Positions 52,943 through 61,195 of a stretch of DNA of 64,000 nucleotides are shown here, one piece after another. Position 1 is the first letter of the stretch. Each line of letters starts with the position of its first letter. Origin of the DNA: Rhizobium sp. Leaf371. Lineage in GTDB: Bacteria > Pseudomonadota > Alphaproteobacteria > Rhizobiales > Rhizobiaceae. The DNA is taken from NCBI RefSeq assembly GCF_001424045.1, contig NZ_LMQB01000001.1, forward strand, positions 222,083 through 286,082, given 5' to 3'. The notes below the pieces were generated by a model. The model did no database searches and was not told the origin of the DNA. It saw nothing but the letters and a program-made list of their open reading frames with translations. The position numbers and the translations under genes are program-made.

Positions 52943-54082
52943 TCACAAGCCCATCTGCGTGCGACCGCGCAGCAGGATCCAGAGAAAGAATGGCGCCCCG
53001 GCAAAGGCGGTGATGATGCCGATCGGCAGTTCGGCCGGCGGCACGATGGTGCGGGCAACCATGTCGGCGACGATCAGCAGGGTGCCGCCGAGGAGGGCGG
53101 AGGCCGGCAGGAGGTAACGATTGTCGGGGCCGATCAGCAGGCGTAGCACATGCGGCACGACGATGCCGACGAAGCCGATGCCGCCGCTGACCGCGACGGC
53201 CGCACCCGTGGACGCGGCGACGGTGACGACGGCGACCGTTTTCAGCCGCTGGACCGGAACGCCCATGTGGAAGGCCGCGGCTTCCCCCAAGGTCAGGGCA
53301 TTGAGGCCGCGCGCGAGGAACGGCACGACGGCGAGCGAGAGCAGGATGATGGGCGCGGCACCCGCGATCTTCGTCCAGCTGGCGCCGGCCAGCGAACCGA
53401 GCCCCCAAAAGGTCAGGTCGCGCAACTGCTTGTCGTCGGCGACGAAGATGAGCACGCCCGTCACGGCGCCCGCAAGGGCCGCGAGTGCCACCCCGGCCAG
53501 CAGCATGGTTGCGACCGAGGTCTGGCCGCCGCGGGTGGCGATCCGGTAGAGGAGGAAGGTCGTCAGCAAGGCGCCGAGGAAGGCTGCGACCGGCAGGGCA
53601 TAGATACCGACCAGCGCGAAGAGCGGGCCGAAGACGGATGCGCCGAGCACGATGGTGAGCACGGCGCCGAGACCCGCTCCGGCGGACACGCCGACGAGAC
53701 CGGGATCGGCCAGCGGGTTGCGGAACAGGCCCTGCATGACCGCCCCGGAGACGGCAAGCGCCGCCCCCACCAGGAGGCCGAGCACGGCGCGGGGCAGGCG
53801 GATATCGAGGATGATGATGCGATCCCGCAGGCTGAGCGCGGCCTCCGCGGTTTCCGTGCCGGTGAGCCAGCGCAGGAGGTTGCCGACCGAGGCATCGGCG
53901 GCACCGGTCATGACCGACGCGCCGAAGGCGAACGAGGTGACGATGACGAGAACCAGGATCAACAGACGCGCAAGGCGCGAGCGATCGCCCGCCGCCCAGT
54001 CTGCCCGCAGGCCGGCAAAGGGAGAGACGCGCCGCGGATCGGGGGCCATGATATCGCCCGTGACGGCGTTACTGGGATGCAT
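52943..54082 (-). CDS. hmuU: Hemin ABC transporter permease HmuU
   Basis: The 379-residue FecCD-type permease has about ten membrane segments. RLPRAVLGLLVGAALAVSGA, QGLFRNPLADPGLVGVSAGA, and GGIGFVGIVVPHVLRLLIGP are the family landmarks. It moves heme from HmuT across the inner membrane. The start overlaps the end of hmuT by 14 bp. Confidence 0.95.
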   Translation of the reverse strand: MHPSNAVTGDIMAPDPRRVSPFAGLRADWAAGDRSRLARLLILVLVIVTSFAFGASVMTGAADASVGNLLRWLTGTETAEAALSLRDRIIILDIRLPRAVLGLLVGAALAVSGAVMQGLFRNPLADPGLVGVSAGAGLGAVLTIVLGASVFGPLFALVGIYALPVAAFLGALLTTFLLYRIATRGGQTSVATMLLAGVALAALAGAVTGVLIFVADDKQLRDLTFWGLGSLAGASWTKIAGAAPIILLSLAVVPFLARGLNALTLGEAAAFHMGVPVQRLKTVAVVTVAASTGAAVAVSGGIGFVGIVVPHVLRLLIGPDNRYLLPASALLGGTLLIVADMVARTIVPPAELPIGIITAFAGAPFFLWILLRGRTQMGL

Positions 54083-54986
54083 TCGCTTTTCCGTAGATGG
54101 CGGCGTTCAGCTCGCGCACCGCGCTCGCCGTGCGCGGACCGAAGCCGAGGAGATGCAGGCCGTCCATGCGGATGACGCTCTTTTTCGCGGCCGCAGGCGT
54201 CAGGGCAAGCGCCGGCTGCCTGAAAAGCTCCTCGTCCGAGGCGCCGTGCGATCCGCCCCGCGTCATCATCAGCACCACATCCGGCTTGGCCTCGATGATG
54301 GCCTCGTCGGTCACGGGCTTGTACCCCTGGAAACTCTTCGTCGCATTGACGGCGCCGGAAAGCTGCACGATGGCATCGGCCGCCGTGCCATTGCCCGCCG
54401 CCATGATCTTGCCGCCCTGCATGCTGAGGATGAACAGCACGCGCTTGCGCCCGGTTTCCGGGCGGGCCTCGGCTGCAGCCACGGCCGCATCGAGGTCCGC
54501 CTTGACCTTTGCGGCGAGCGTGTTCGCCTTGTCCTCGACCCCGAGGACGGCGCCGACGCGCACGATCTTTGCGACGATGCCGGCGCCGTCGTAGCGTTCC
54601 GGCACGGTCTCCATCGGGATGGCGGCGTTCTTGAGGATGGCGAGGGTTTCGGGCGGGCCGCTGCCTTCGACGGTCAGAATGGCGGTCGGATTGGTGGCCA
54701 TGATGCCTTCCGGAGAGAGCTGGCGCATGTAGCCGACATCCGGAACCTTCGTTGCCGCTTGCGGGTAGATGCTGGTGGAGTCGCGTCCGACCAGCCGTTT
54801 CTCTTCGCCCAGCGCATAGATGATCTCCGTCACGTCGCCGCCGACGGAGACGAGGCGGGAGGTGTCGATGGGTTTGGCGTCCTTTGCGACCGCAGGCGCG
54901 CTCATGGCGAGCGGGATTGCGAGCGGGGTGGCGAGAACGAGCAGGGAAAGGACGGCGCGAAGCCGCAGGTCTGATCGCAGGGTCAT
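54069..54986 (-). CDS. hmuT: Periplasmic hemin-binding protein HmuT
   Basis: The 305-residue protein has a signal peptide (about residues 1-35, ending AVAK) and a class III binding fold (RLVSVGGDVTEIIYALGEEK, VGYMRQLSPEGIMATNPTAI). The string GGDVTEIIYALG and the spacing between lobes are those of HmuT. It hands heme from the TonB-dependent receptor (not in this window) to HmuUV. Confidence 0.94.
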   Translation of the reverse strand: MTLRSDLRLRAVLSLLVLATPLAIPLAMSAPAVAKDAKPIDTSRLVSVGGDVTEIIYALGEEKRLVGRDSTSIYPQAATKVPDVGYMRQLSPEGIMATNPTAILTVEGSGPPETLAILKNAAIPMETVPERYDGAGIVAKIVRVGAVLGVEDKANTLAAKVKADLDAAVAAAEARPETGRKRVLFILSMQGGKIMAAGNGTAADAIVQLSGAVNATKSFQGYKPVTDEAIIEAKPDVVLMMTRGGSHGASDEELFRQPALALTPAAAKKSVIRMDGLHLLGFGPRTASAVRELNAAIYGKANASQ

Positions 54987-54997
54987 GGATCGGCTCC

Positions 54998-56053
54998 TCA
55001 GGCAGCGACGGTGAGATCGAGGCGCGGCAGGGCCTCCATGATGGCGCGCCATTCCTCGCGTTCGGCGACGCCTTCCTTGCGCTTGCCGAAGAACTGGATG
55101 ACCATTTCGCCACGCGCGTCCAGCGCTTCGAGCGAGGTCACATGCCCATCGGCCGTCGGCTTGCGCACCGCCCAGATCTCGGCGAGCTGGTCCGTGCGCA
55201 GGTGGAGGTGGAAGGTCGGATCCATGACGTTGAGCCAGGGGCCCATGGACTTGATGGCCGCGACCGGACCGGAATGGATCTGGATGATGCCCTGATTGCC
55301 GACGAAGCACATCAGGGGCAGGGCGACCGCTGCCGAGGCGCGCAGCATCGCCGCGATGGAACCGGCATCGAGCTGCCAGGCATAATCGTCGCCGATCGCG
55401 TGCAGGGCCGCGCGCCGCTCGATCTTCAGCTTGCGCAGGAGGCCGTGGAACTGGTGCGTGTCGGTCATCCGGCTCCAGCCGTCGCGCAGGCCGTCGAGAT
55501 CGACCGCCTCGGTCTCGGTCTCGATGACGGGCGCCAGCGCTTCCGGGGTGAAGGTCTGCGACTGATCCTCCAGCGTGAAATCCTTCACCAGGCGGTGATA
55601 GGCCTCGAGATTGGAGGCCGGCCGCAGATGGACCTTGTGCACCGCCGTTCCCTGCCGGTCGAAATACTGCAGGCTGCGGCGGACATCGTCGCCATCCGTT
55701 TTCGTGACGGCGAAGGCATGGGCCCAGGCGCCGGGGAAGACCCGCAGGTCGATGTTCTCGCCGAGTACGATGGAAGCGCCCTTGCCGGTCTTCGGCGCTT
55801 CGAACACGCCGATCTTCTCGTGGACGGCGCTCTCGTTGCGCGTCAGCGCCATGACCTCGCCGAGCTGCGGGGCAAATTCAAGCAGGCGGTTGGCATCCGA
55901 ATCGATCCGGACCGCCGTCAGTCCGCATTCGGCCGCCACGAGCGCCGCTTCGGAGATGCCGAGCTGCGCTGCGATCTCGCGTTCGCGCATCTTCGGGTGT
56001 TCCGCCCTGTAGGCGCGGATGTCTGCGGGCGTGGGAGCTGTCGGTTCGGTCAT
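54998..56053 (-). CDS. hmuS: Hemin-degrading/heme-handling factor HmuS
   Basis: The 351-residue cytoplasmic protein is built of two HemS/ChuX-like halves. It has AYRAEHPKMREREIAAQLGI at the start, and QYFDRQGTAVHKVHL and HSGPVAAIKSMGPWLNVMDP later. It accepts imported heme. It heads a hmuSTUV operon on the minus strand, 11 bp before hmuT. An IRO-type box lies 87-101 bp upstream of its start. Confidence 0.94.
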   Translation of the reverse strand: MTEPTAPTPADIRAYRAEHPKMREREIAAQLGISEAALVAAECGLTAVRIDSDANRLLEFAPQLGEVMALTRNESAVHEKIGVFEAPKTGKGASIVLGENIDLRVFPGAWAHAFAVTKTDGDDVRRSLQYFDRQGTAVHKVHLRPASNLEAYHRLVKDFTLEDQSQTFTPEALAPVIETETEAVDLDGLRDGWSRMTDTHQFHGLLRKLKIERRAALHAIGDDYAWQLDAGSIAAMLRASAAVALPLMCFVGNQGIIQIHSGPVAAIKSMGPWLNVMDPTFHLHLRTDQLAEIWAVRKPTADGHVTSLEALDARGEMVIQFFGKRKEGVAEREEWRAIMEALPRLDLTVAA

Positions 56054-56139
56054 GGTTCACTGCCTGGTTCGGGGCCGGTTCAGGGGCTTTTTCACGGGAA
56101 AGGCGCTGCTGTGCGGGTTCATTCGCGCGCCTTCTATCT

Positions 56140-56154
56140 TGACTTTATAACTCA
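56140..56154. promoter_or_regulatory. RirA-type iron box (IRO) between hmuS and the tonB genes
   Basis: TGA-N9-TCA (TGACTTTATAACTCA) fits the rhizobial iron-responsive operator pattern bound by RirA. It overlaps a -35-like TTGACT (56139-56144), with TAATAT 15 bases on, directed at the exported-protein/tonB genes. It lies in the 184-bp spacer between the divergent hmuS and plus-strand genes and could repress both under iron sufficiency. Confidence 0.6.
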
Positions 56155-56237
56155 TCTTTTAATATGGACGCAATATGCCGGCAACGTTCCGTCGAGAACG
56201 ACATGCAGGCCAGACCATCTTTTCGGAGCTCTGCACC

Positions 56238-56696
56238 ATGATCCGCCGCCCCCTGTCGCGCCTCGTTGTCCTGTCCACGCTCGCGCTGACGGCGCCGTTT
56301 TCGCCGGCGGCGGCGCAAGGTCCCGAGGCTGCGGCTGCGGCTGCCGCCACCGGACTTTCGGTCGAGCTGAACGATGTCGCGACCTCCGAGCGTGGCTGCA
56401 AGCTGACCTTCGTTGCCGGCAACGATCTGGCGCAGCCGCTCTCCAAGGTGTCGTTCGAATTCGTGCTGTTCGACCAGAAGGGACGCGTCGAGCGGATGGC
56501 GGTTCTCGATTTCCGCGATCTCCCGGCCGGCAAGACGAAGGTGCGGCAGTTCGATCTGGCGGGAACGAAATGCGATGCGCTGGGCAGCCTGCTGATCAAC
56601 GATGCGCCGGTCTGCTCCGGCGAAGGCATCGACAAGAGTGCCTGCATGCAGGGCCTGCGAACCGGCTCGAAATCGCCTGTGGGCCTGAAGGGCTGA
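56238..56696 (+). CDS. Exported protein upstream of tonB, unknown function
   Basis: The 152-residue protein has an N-terminal signal with an RR pair (MIRRPLSRLVVLSTLALTA), cleaved near AAAQ. The mature domain of about 120 residues is beta-rich and includes four cysteines (RGCKLTF, TKCDALG, VCSGEG, SACMQG). It lies 40 bp before tonB behind an IRO-type box, so it is probably part of the iron/heme uptake regulon. The ATG at 56238 follows GGAGC; the frame extends to 56175 without support. Confidence 0.75.
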   Translation: MIRRPLSRLVVLSTLALTAPFSPAAAQGPEAAAAAAATGLSVELNDVATSERGCKLTFVAGNDLAQPLSKVSFEFVLFDQKGRVERMAVLDFRDLPAGKTKVRQFDLAGTKCDALGSLLINDAPVCSGEGIDKSACMQGLRTGSKSPVGLKG

Positions 56697-56736
56697 GGCA
56701 ACGGCGGATACAGCTGAGCAAGGATCGGAACGAAGG

Positions 56737-57687
56737 ATGCAAAAAGCGGTAAAATGGGCGATGGCCCTTTCCTTCTCTGTGGCGGCCCATGCCGGTGCAG
56801 CCATCGCCTTCCTGCCGGATGCGCCACCGCCCCCGCTTGCGGCGACGCAGGGTGGCGAGGAGATGGAGATCGCGCTTCTCGGAAATGCGTTCGAGGAGAC
56901 CGTTGAGTCCGGCGCGATCAGCGATACGATCACCCCCGTGGAAACGCCGCCCGAGGAGGTCGCGACAATTCAGCCCGAGACGACGGAGGTCGAGACGGAG
57001 ACGCTGACGACGACGCCGCCCGCGGAGACGGTATCCGAGGTCTTGCCCGACACGGTCCCGACAGACGCCGATGTCATTCTTCCCGCGGATGCCTTGCCGC
57101 CGGTCGCAACCGATGCGCCCGAGGTCGTCGCCGCGCTGCCGCCGGTCGCGACGGTTATTCCGGAGACGCGGCCCGAGACACCGCCCGACGTGGCGGACAC
57201 GCCGCCGGTGCGCAAGGTCCCGCCCGTCAAGCCCGTGACGAAGAAGGCCGAGGTCGAGAAGCCGAAGAAGAAGCCGGAGCCGATCAAGTCCGGCCAGCAA
57301 GGCCAGGCGGAGACCCGGAACACCAAGGGCCGTTCCGATGGCTCGGAGGTTGCGTCCGCGAGCAGCTCGGGCAAGGGAACGCGCGCGCGTTCGGCCGGCA
57401 ACGCGTCCTTTTCGAATTTCGAGGGCAAGGTTCGCAGTGCCCTTCAGCGTGCCGTCCGCTATCCCTCCCGCGCCGAAAGCAAGGGTGTGAAGGGCGTCGT
57501 GCAGGTCCAGTTCCTGGTCGCCGCCAATGGCAGCGTCAGCGGCCCCAAGGTCACGCGGAGCAGCGGCTCGCCGGTTCTCGACAGTGCGGCTCTGGATGCG
57601 GCCCGTCGGATGCGGTCCCCGAAAATCCCGGAAGACTCCGGACGATCGTCATGGCTCTTCACCATTCCCATCACCTTTACACGATGA
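56737..57687 (+). CDS. tonB: Energy-transducing protein TonB
   Basis: The 316-residue protein has an N-terminal membrane anchor (residues 5-25). A very long Pro/Glu/Thr/Val-rich periplasmic spacer (about 30-185) leads into basic KPVTKKAEVEKPKKKPEP. The C-terminal TonB domain (VRSALQRAVRYPSRAESKGV then KGVVQVQFLVAANG) ends PITFTR. It couples the proton-motive force to outer-membrane heme or siderophore receptors. ExbB and ExbD are not in the window. Confidence 0.92.
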   Translation: MQKAVKWAMALSFSVAAHAGAAIAFLPDAPPPPLAATQGGEEMEIALLGNAFEETVESGAISDTITPVETPPEEVATIQPETTEVETETLTTTPPAETVSEVLPDTVPTDADVILPADALPPVATDAPEVVAALPPVATVIPETRPETPPDVADTPPVRKVPPVKPVTKKAEVEKPKKKPEPIKSGQQGQAETRNTKGRSDGSEVASASSSGKGTRARSAGNASFSNFEGKVRSALQRAVRYPSRAESKGVKGVVQVQFLVAANGSVSGPKVTRSSGSPVLDSAALDAARRMRSPKIPEDSGRSSWLFTIPITFTR

Positions 57688-57729
57688 AGACCTGAGCGGC
57701 CGATGCCGCACGAGACGCCGGAATAAAAT

Positions 57730-57746
57730 ATGATAGAAACTATCAT
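57730..57746. promoter_or_regulatory. Perfect palindrome with RirA-box pattern upstream of DUF2325 gene
   Basis: ATGATAG-AAA-CTATCAT is a perfect 7+3+7 palindrome and contains TGA-N9-TCA (57731-57745), the same pattern as the box at 56140-56154. It lies 91 bp before the DUF2325 start in an AT-rich spacer (57688-57837), suggesting iron control. Confidence 0.55.
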
Positions 57747-57837
57747 GTTTTAACTTTACTCAGTTTGTCAGGTTTACTAGGGTCGCGGCGGAAGAGGCGG
57801 CGCAGAACGTGCCGGCAGATGGAACCCGGAGAACCCC

Positions 57838-58248
57838 ATGGGCGACAAGCGTCAGCAGCAGCGGACAAAACAGAAGCGCAGCGCGAGCCCGACGCCTGCA
57901 GCACCCGCAGTGCAGGAGCCCCAGGCCCTCGACGTCCGCAGCTTTCTCTATGTCGGCGGACGCGATTGTCAGGTGGCGCATCTTCGCCAGATCGCCAGCA
58001 ATTTCGGCGCGGAACTGATCCATCACGATGGCGGCCTGCGCGAAGCCGTCTCCCGGATCGACAACGTGCTTCCCTCCGTCGATTGCGTGTTCTGCCCGAT
58101 CGACTGCATCAGCCACGATGCCTGCCTGCGGGTGAAGACCGGCTGCAAGAAATTCGGCAAGGCCTTCGTGCCGCTGCGCAACGGCAGCAAGTCGAGCCTG
58201 GAGCGTGCGCTGCACGATCTGAAGGCTGCGCGGTCGCGCGCGAACTGA
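57838..58248 (+). CDS. DUF2325 domain protein
   Basis: The 136-residue protein has a basic, disordered N-terminus. The DUF2325 domain from about residue 34 (SFLYVGGRDCQVAHLRQIAS) has a dense cysteine region CVFCPIDCISHDACLRVK (83-100) and TGCKK, giving Cys83, 86, 90, 96 and 103 plus His93. A metal or heme/Fe-S ligand set is plausible. Function is unknown. It stands between tonB and an IsdG-like monooxygenase behind a RirA-type palindrome. The ribosome site is GGAG. Confidence 0.85.
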   Translation: MGDKRQQQRTKQKRSASPTPAAPAVQEPQALDVRSFLYVGGRDCQVAHLRQIASNFGAELIHHDGGLREAVSRIDNVLPSVDCVFCPIDCISHDACLRVKTGCKKFGKAFVPLRNGSKSSLERALHDLKAARSRAN

Positions 58249-58494
58249 GGCGCTGCCCGATGCCGGACGCTCCGCGTTTTTCGCCCCTCGGGCTTCACCC
58301 GGCCGCGTGTCTCGCGCCGTTGCGCGCCTTGAGCGCGACGCCGGGGCCGGGCGCCAACGTCGTGCCGTTCCTGCCGCGGCGGGCACGCTCCTGCCGATCG
58401 GGACTTGCGCCCGGGAAGCGCGCCGTTATCTCTCTCTTTCCGCAGGGCAGCGACGCTGCCGTGCCAGAGCGCGTATCGAAGGACATGTGAAGCG

Positions 58495-58809
58495 ATGTAT
58501 TTTGCCATGAACCGGTTCCGGATTGCCCTCGGCCACGAAGAGGCCTTCGAGGCGATCTGGAAGAACCGCGACTCGAGTCTCGCCGAGAACCCGGGCTTCA
58601 AGGAGTTTCGCCTGCTGCGCGGCGAAACCCATCCGGAGGAAGGCTACACGCTGTTCGTCTCTTCCTCGATCTGGAACAGCCGTGACGATTTCGTCGCCTG
58701 GACCAAATCCGAGAATTTTCGTGCGGCCCATCGCAATGCCGGCGACAATCGTGCGCTCTATCTCGGCCCGCCGAAATTCGAGGGTTTTTCCGTCGTAGAG
58801 GGTGCTTGA
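58495..58809 (+). CDS. IsdG/HmuQ-like heme-degrading monooxygenase (ABM fold)
   Basis: The 104-residue ferredoxin-like protein starts MYFAMNRFRIALGHEEAFEA, with Asn6 in the position of the IsdG catalytic Asn. A Trp in SSIWNSRDDFVAW and a His in FRAAHRNAGD are in the expected places for the heme-degrading triad. Rhizobial HmuQ/HmuD proteins of this type open heme to biliverdin-like products and release iron. It lies close to hmuSTUV. The 246-bp spacer 58249-58494 shows no gene. Confidence 0.82.
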   Translation: MYFAMNRFRIALGHEEAFEAIWKNRDSSLAENPGFKEFRLLRGETHPEEGYTLFVSSSIWNSRDDFVAWTKSENFRAAHRNAGDNRALYLGPPKFEGFSVVEGA

Positions 58810-58894
58810 AGCGCCTGCCGGCCTGATTCCGGCGATGCCGACAAGCTCTTCAAAAGATTGACCTTCTTTGTTCGACGGCGGAAGCTGTTCGCGC

Positions 58895-59257
58895 TCAGGG
58901 CCGCTTCGGCAGCAAGGCGCTGACGAAAATCAGGGCCCATCCCGCCATCATGAGAACGCCGCCGAGCGGCGCCGACATGGGGAAGAGGCCGTGGCCCGTG
59001 ATGTGGCGCAGCACGAGATCCCCGGCAAAGATGGCGGTTCCAAGCGCCATGGCCGTGCCGGCCGCCGCCCCGAGCCGGATGTTTCGTCCGGCGCCTGCCA
59101 GCGCCAGAAGTGCCGGGGCATGCGCGAGGCACATTGCGGAGGCGCCGCCGAGAAGGCGCGGGTCCGCGCCATGCGAGGCTGCCGCCGCAAGGGCGACACC
59201 GGAGAGGCCGAGAAGGCCGGACGCGGCGAGAAGAAGGGACGGCATGCGGTCGGCCAT
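58895..59257 (-). CDS. DUF423 membrane protein
   Basis: The 120-residue protein has four hydrophobic segments and the DUF423 signature: an early ASGLLGLSGVALAAAASHGA, a middle GTAMALGTAIFAGDLVLRHI and PLGGVLMMAGWALIFVSALL near the end. Function is unknown. It lies three bases after the truncated hemoglobin gene and is convergent with the monooxygenase gene. Confidence 0.83.
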   Translation of the reverse strand: MADRMPSLLLAASGLLGLSGVALAAAASHGADPRLLGGASAMCLAHAPALLALAGAGRNIRLGAAAGTAMALGTAIFAGDLVLRHITGHGLFPMSAPLGGVLMMAGWALIFVSALLPKRP

Positions 59258-59260
59258 AGC

Positions 59261-59656
59261 TCAGCCCTCCCGGTTGTGCATGTGATGCGCGAGCCGTGTG
59301 ACCGGCTCCAGAATGATCTTGCGAAGCTCCGGATGCGCGACGCTTTCTTCCAAGGCCTGACGGAAGCAGAACAGCCAGCCTTCGATCTCTTCCGGACCGA
59401 TGGACGCGCCGAAGTGCCGTCGGCGGAGCATCGGGTGGCCATGCTTGTCGGTGTAGAGCGGCGGTCCGCCCAGCCATCCGGTGAGATAGTCGTAAAGCTT
59501 GGCCTCGCTGCCGGCCAGCGACGGCGGATGCACGGCTCGGCAGGCGGCCGCCTCGGGCGCGGCGTCCATGATTTCGTAGAAACGGTGCGTCAGCGCCCGC
59601 ACGGTCGCATCGCCGCCGATCGCGTCGTAGAGGGTGGTGCTGCGGGTATCGTCCAT
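59261..59656 (-). CDS. Group II truncated hemoglobin
   Basis: The 131-residue globin has LYDAIGGDATVRALTHRFYE (helices A-B). It has YDYLTGWLGGPPLYTDKHGH with the proximal-region LRRRHFGASIG, where the His is the likely heme ligand, and GWLFCFRQALEE with the Trp typical of group II. It binds O2 or NO. The ATG at 59656 is chosen; a GTG at 59665 is in frame. It precedes DUF423 in a two-gene unit. Confidence 0.88.
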   Translation of the reverse strand: MDDTRSTTLYDAIGGDATVRALTHRFYEIMDAAPEAAACRAVHPPSLAGSEAKLYDYLTGWLGGPPLYTDKHGHPMLRRRHFGASIGPEEIEGWLFCFRQALEESVAHPELRKIILEPVTRLAHHMHNREG

Positions 59657-59885
59657 GGCGGGCACTCTGGCTTACTGTCGGGAGAGAGGTCTTCATCGCT
59701 CCGGTGAACCTCTTAAACCCGATTGGCAGGCAGGAGAAGATTCGCCAGCCGATTCAATTGGTCGCTGGCGCGCGCGTACAAAATGAATCGGATGCACAGA
59801 CCGAAAAGACATGTCGGCGCGGTGCGGCCCTTGACCCGGTCCCGGGCCCGACCCAAGATCGGGTTTCCCCTGCGCGGAGGCCGTC

Positions 59886-60227
59886 TTGAACCCCCTGATG
59901 CTCTATGCCGTGCTGGTCGTCGCCATCGTCTTCGAGGTGCTCGGCACCTCGGCCATGCAGGCGGCCCAGCACTTTTCCAAGCTCGGGCCGACGCTGGTCA
60001 TGATCGGCTGCTATGCGGTCGCGTTCTTCTGTCTGTCTTACACGCTGCGCGCCATTCCCGTCGGCATCGCCTATGCCATCTGGAGCGGCCTCGGCATCGT
60101 CCTGATCTCCATCGTCGGCGTCGTGGCCTTCGGCCAGAGGCTCGATCTTCCCGCCGTGCTCGGGCTCGGGTTGATCATCTCGGGCGTCATCGTCATCAAC
60201 GTGTTTTCGAAATCGACGGTCCACTGA
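59886..60227 (+). CDS. Small multidrug resistance (SMR/EmrE-type) transporter
   Basis: The 113-residue protein has four membrane helices. The SMR start LYAVLVVAIVFEVLGTSAMQ contains the essential membrane Glu. YAIWSGLGIVLISIVGVVAF follows, and a last helix ends INVFSKS. It exports cationic compounds by proton exchange; the substrate is unknown. The TTG at 59886 has a GCGGAGG ribosome site at good distance; an ATG at 59898 is the alternative. Confidence 0.9.
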   Translation: MNPLMLYAVLVVAIVFEVLGTSAMQAAQHFSKLGPTLVMIGCYAVAFFCLSYTLRAIPVGIAYAIWSGLGIVLISIVGVVAFGQRLDLPAVLGLGLIISGVIVINVFSKSTVH

Positions 60228-60409
60228 TCGACCTGTCGATCGGCGCCTGATCATTGCGTTTTCCGTCTCTTGTCCTTTGCCGAAATGCGGTTTATCGCTG
60301 CCTCCTGCAAGCGCTTTGGATCGCCGTCGAGAGGCCTCGCGCGGAACCTTTTCCGGCGTCGGGCCTTGCTGGTTCTGGGGACGTTTTCAAGTTTTTTCAG
60401 GAGATGATT

Positions 60410-61195
60410 ATGACCATTCGTGCCGTCGTCTGGGGCGAGAATATCCACGAGCATACGAATGCGATCGTCGGTGGCGTCTACCCGAACGGGATGCACACCG
60501 CGATCGCCGCCGGCCTCAACGAGCATCCGAACATCGAGGCGACGACCGCAACGCTGCAGGAGCCGGAGCATGGCCTCTCGCAGGATCGCCTGGCCAAGAC
60601 CGACGTGCTCCTATGGTGGGGGCACAAGGCGCACGGCGACGTCGCGGACGAGATCGTCGAGCGTGTCGCCAAGCGCGTCTGGGAAGGCATGGGGCTGATC
60701 GTGTTGCATTCCGGCCATTTCGCAAAGCCGTTCAAGCGCCTGATGGGAACGCCCTGCGCGCTGAAATGGCGCGAGGCGGGCGAGCGCGAGCGCGTCTGGG
60801 TCGTCAATCCGCGTCATCCGATCGCCGAGGGCCTGGACGACAATTTCGTGCTTGAGAACGAGGAAATGTATGGCGAGCAGTTCTCCGTGCCGGAACCGCT
60901 GGAAACGGTCTTCATCTCATGGTTCGCCGGCGGCGAAGTGTTTCGCTCGGGCCTCACATGGCGTCGCGGGGCCGGCAACATCTTCTATTTCCGTCCGGGC
61001 CACGAGACCTATCCGACCTATTACGATGCCAATGTGAAGACCGTTTTGAAGAACGCGGTGCGCTGGGCCTACAATCCGCAAGGGGCGCTGACGTCGATCC
61101 ACGACGCGCCGAACGTACCGGTCGAGCAGGCGCTGGAGCCGATCGTCGAGCGCGGTCCGCGCCTGCACAAGGCCGGCGAAGAGGGATACAAGTGA
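60410..61195 (+). CDS. thuA: Trehalose utilisation protein ThuA
   Basis: The 261-residue ThuA-like (glutamine-amidotransferase-like fold) protein has [39 protein letters not shown] and [19 protein letters not shown]. In Sinorhizobium, ThuA and ThuB act in trehalose/disaccharide catabolism via keto-sugars. CAGGAG precedes the ATG at 60410. The stop TGA overlaps the thuB ATG by one base. No thu transporter is seen beside it. Confidence 0.93.
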   Translation: MTIRAVVWGENIHEHTNAIVGGVYPNGMHTAIAAGLNEHPNIEATTATLQEPEHGLSQDRLAKTDVLLWWGHKAHGDVADEIVERVAKRVWEGMGLIVLHSGHFAKPFKRLMGTPCALKWREAGERERVWVVNPRHPIAEGLDDNFVLENEEMYGEQFSVPEPLETVFISWFAGGEVFRSGLTWRRGAGNIFYFRPGHETYPTYYDANVKTVLKNAVRWAYNPQGALTSIHDAPNVPVEQALEPIVERGPRLHKAGEEGYK

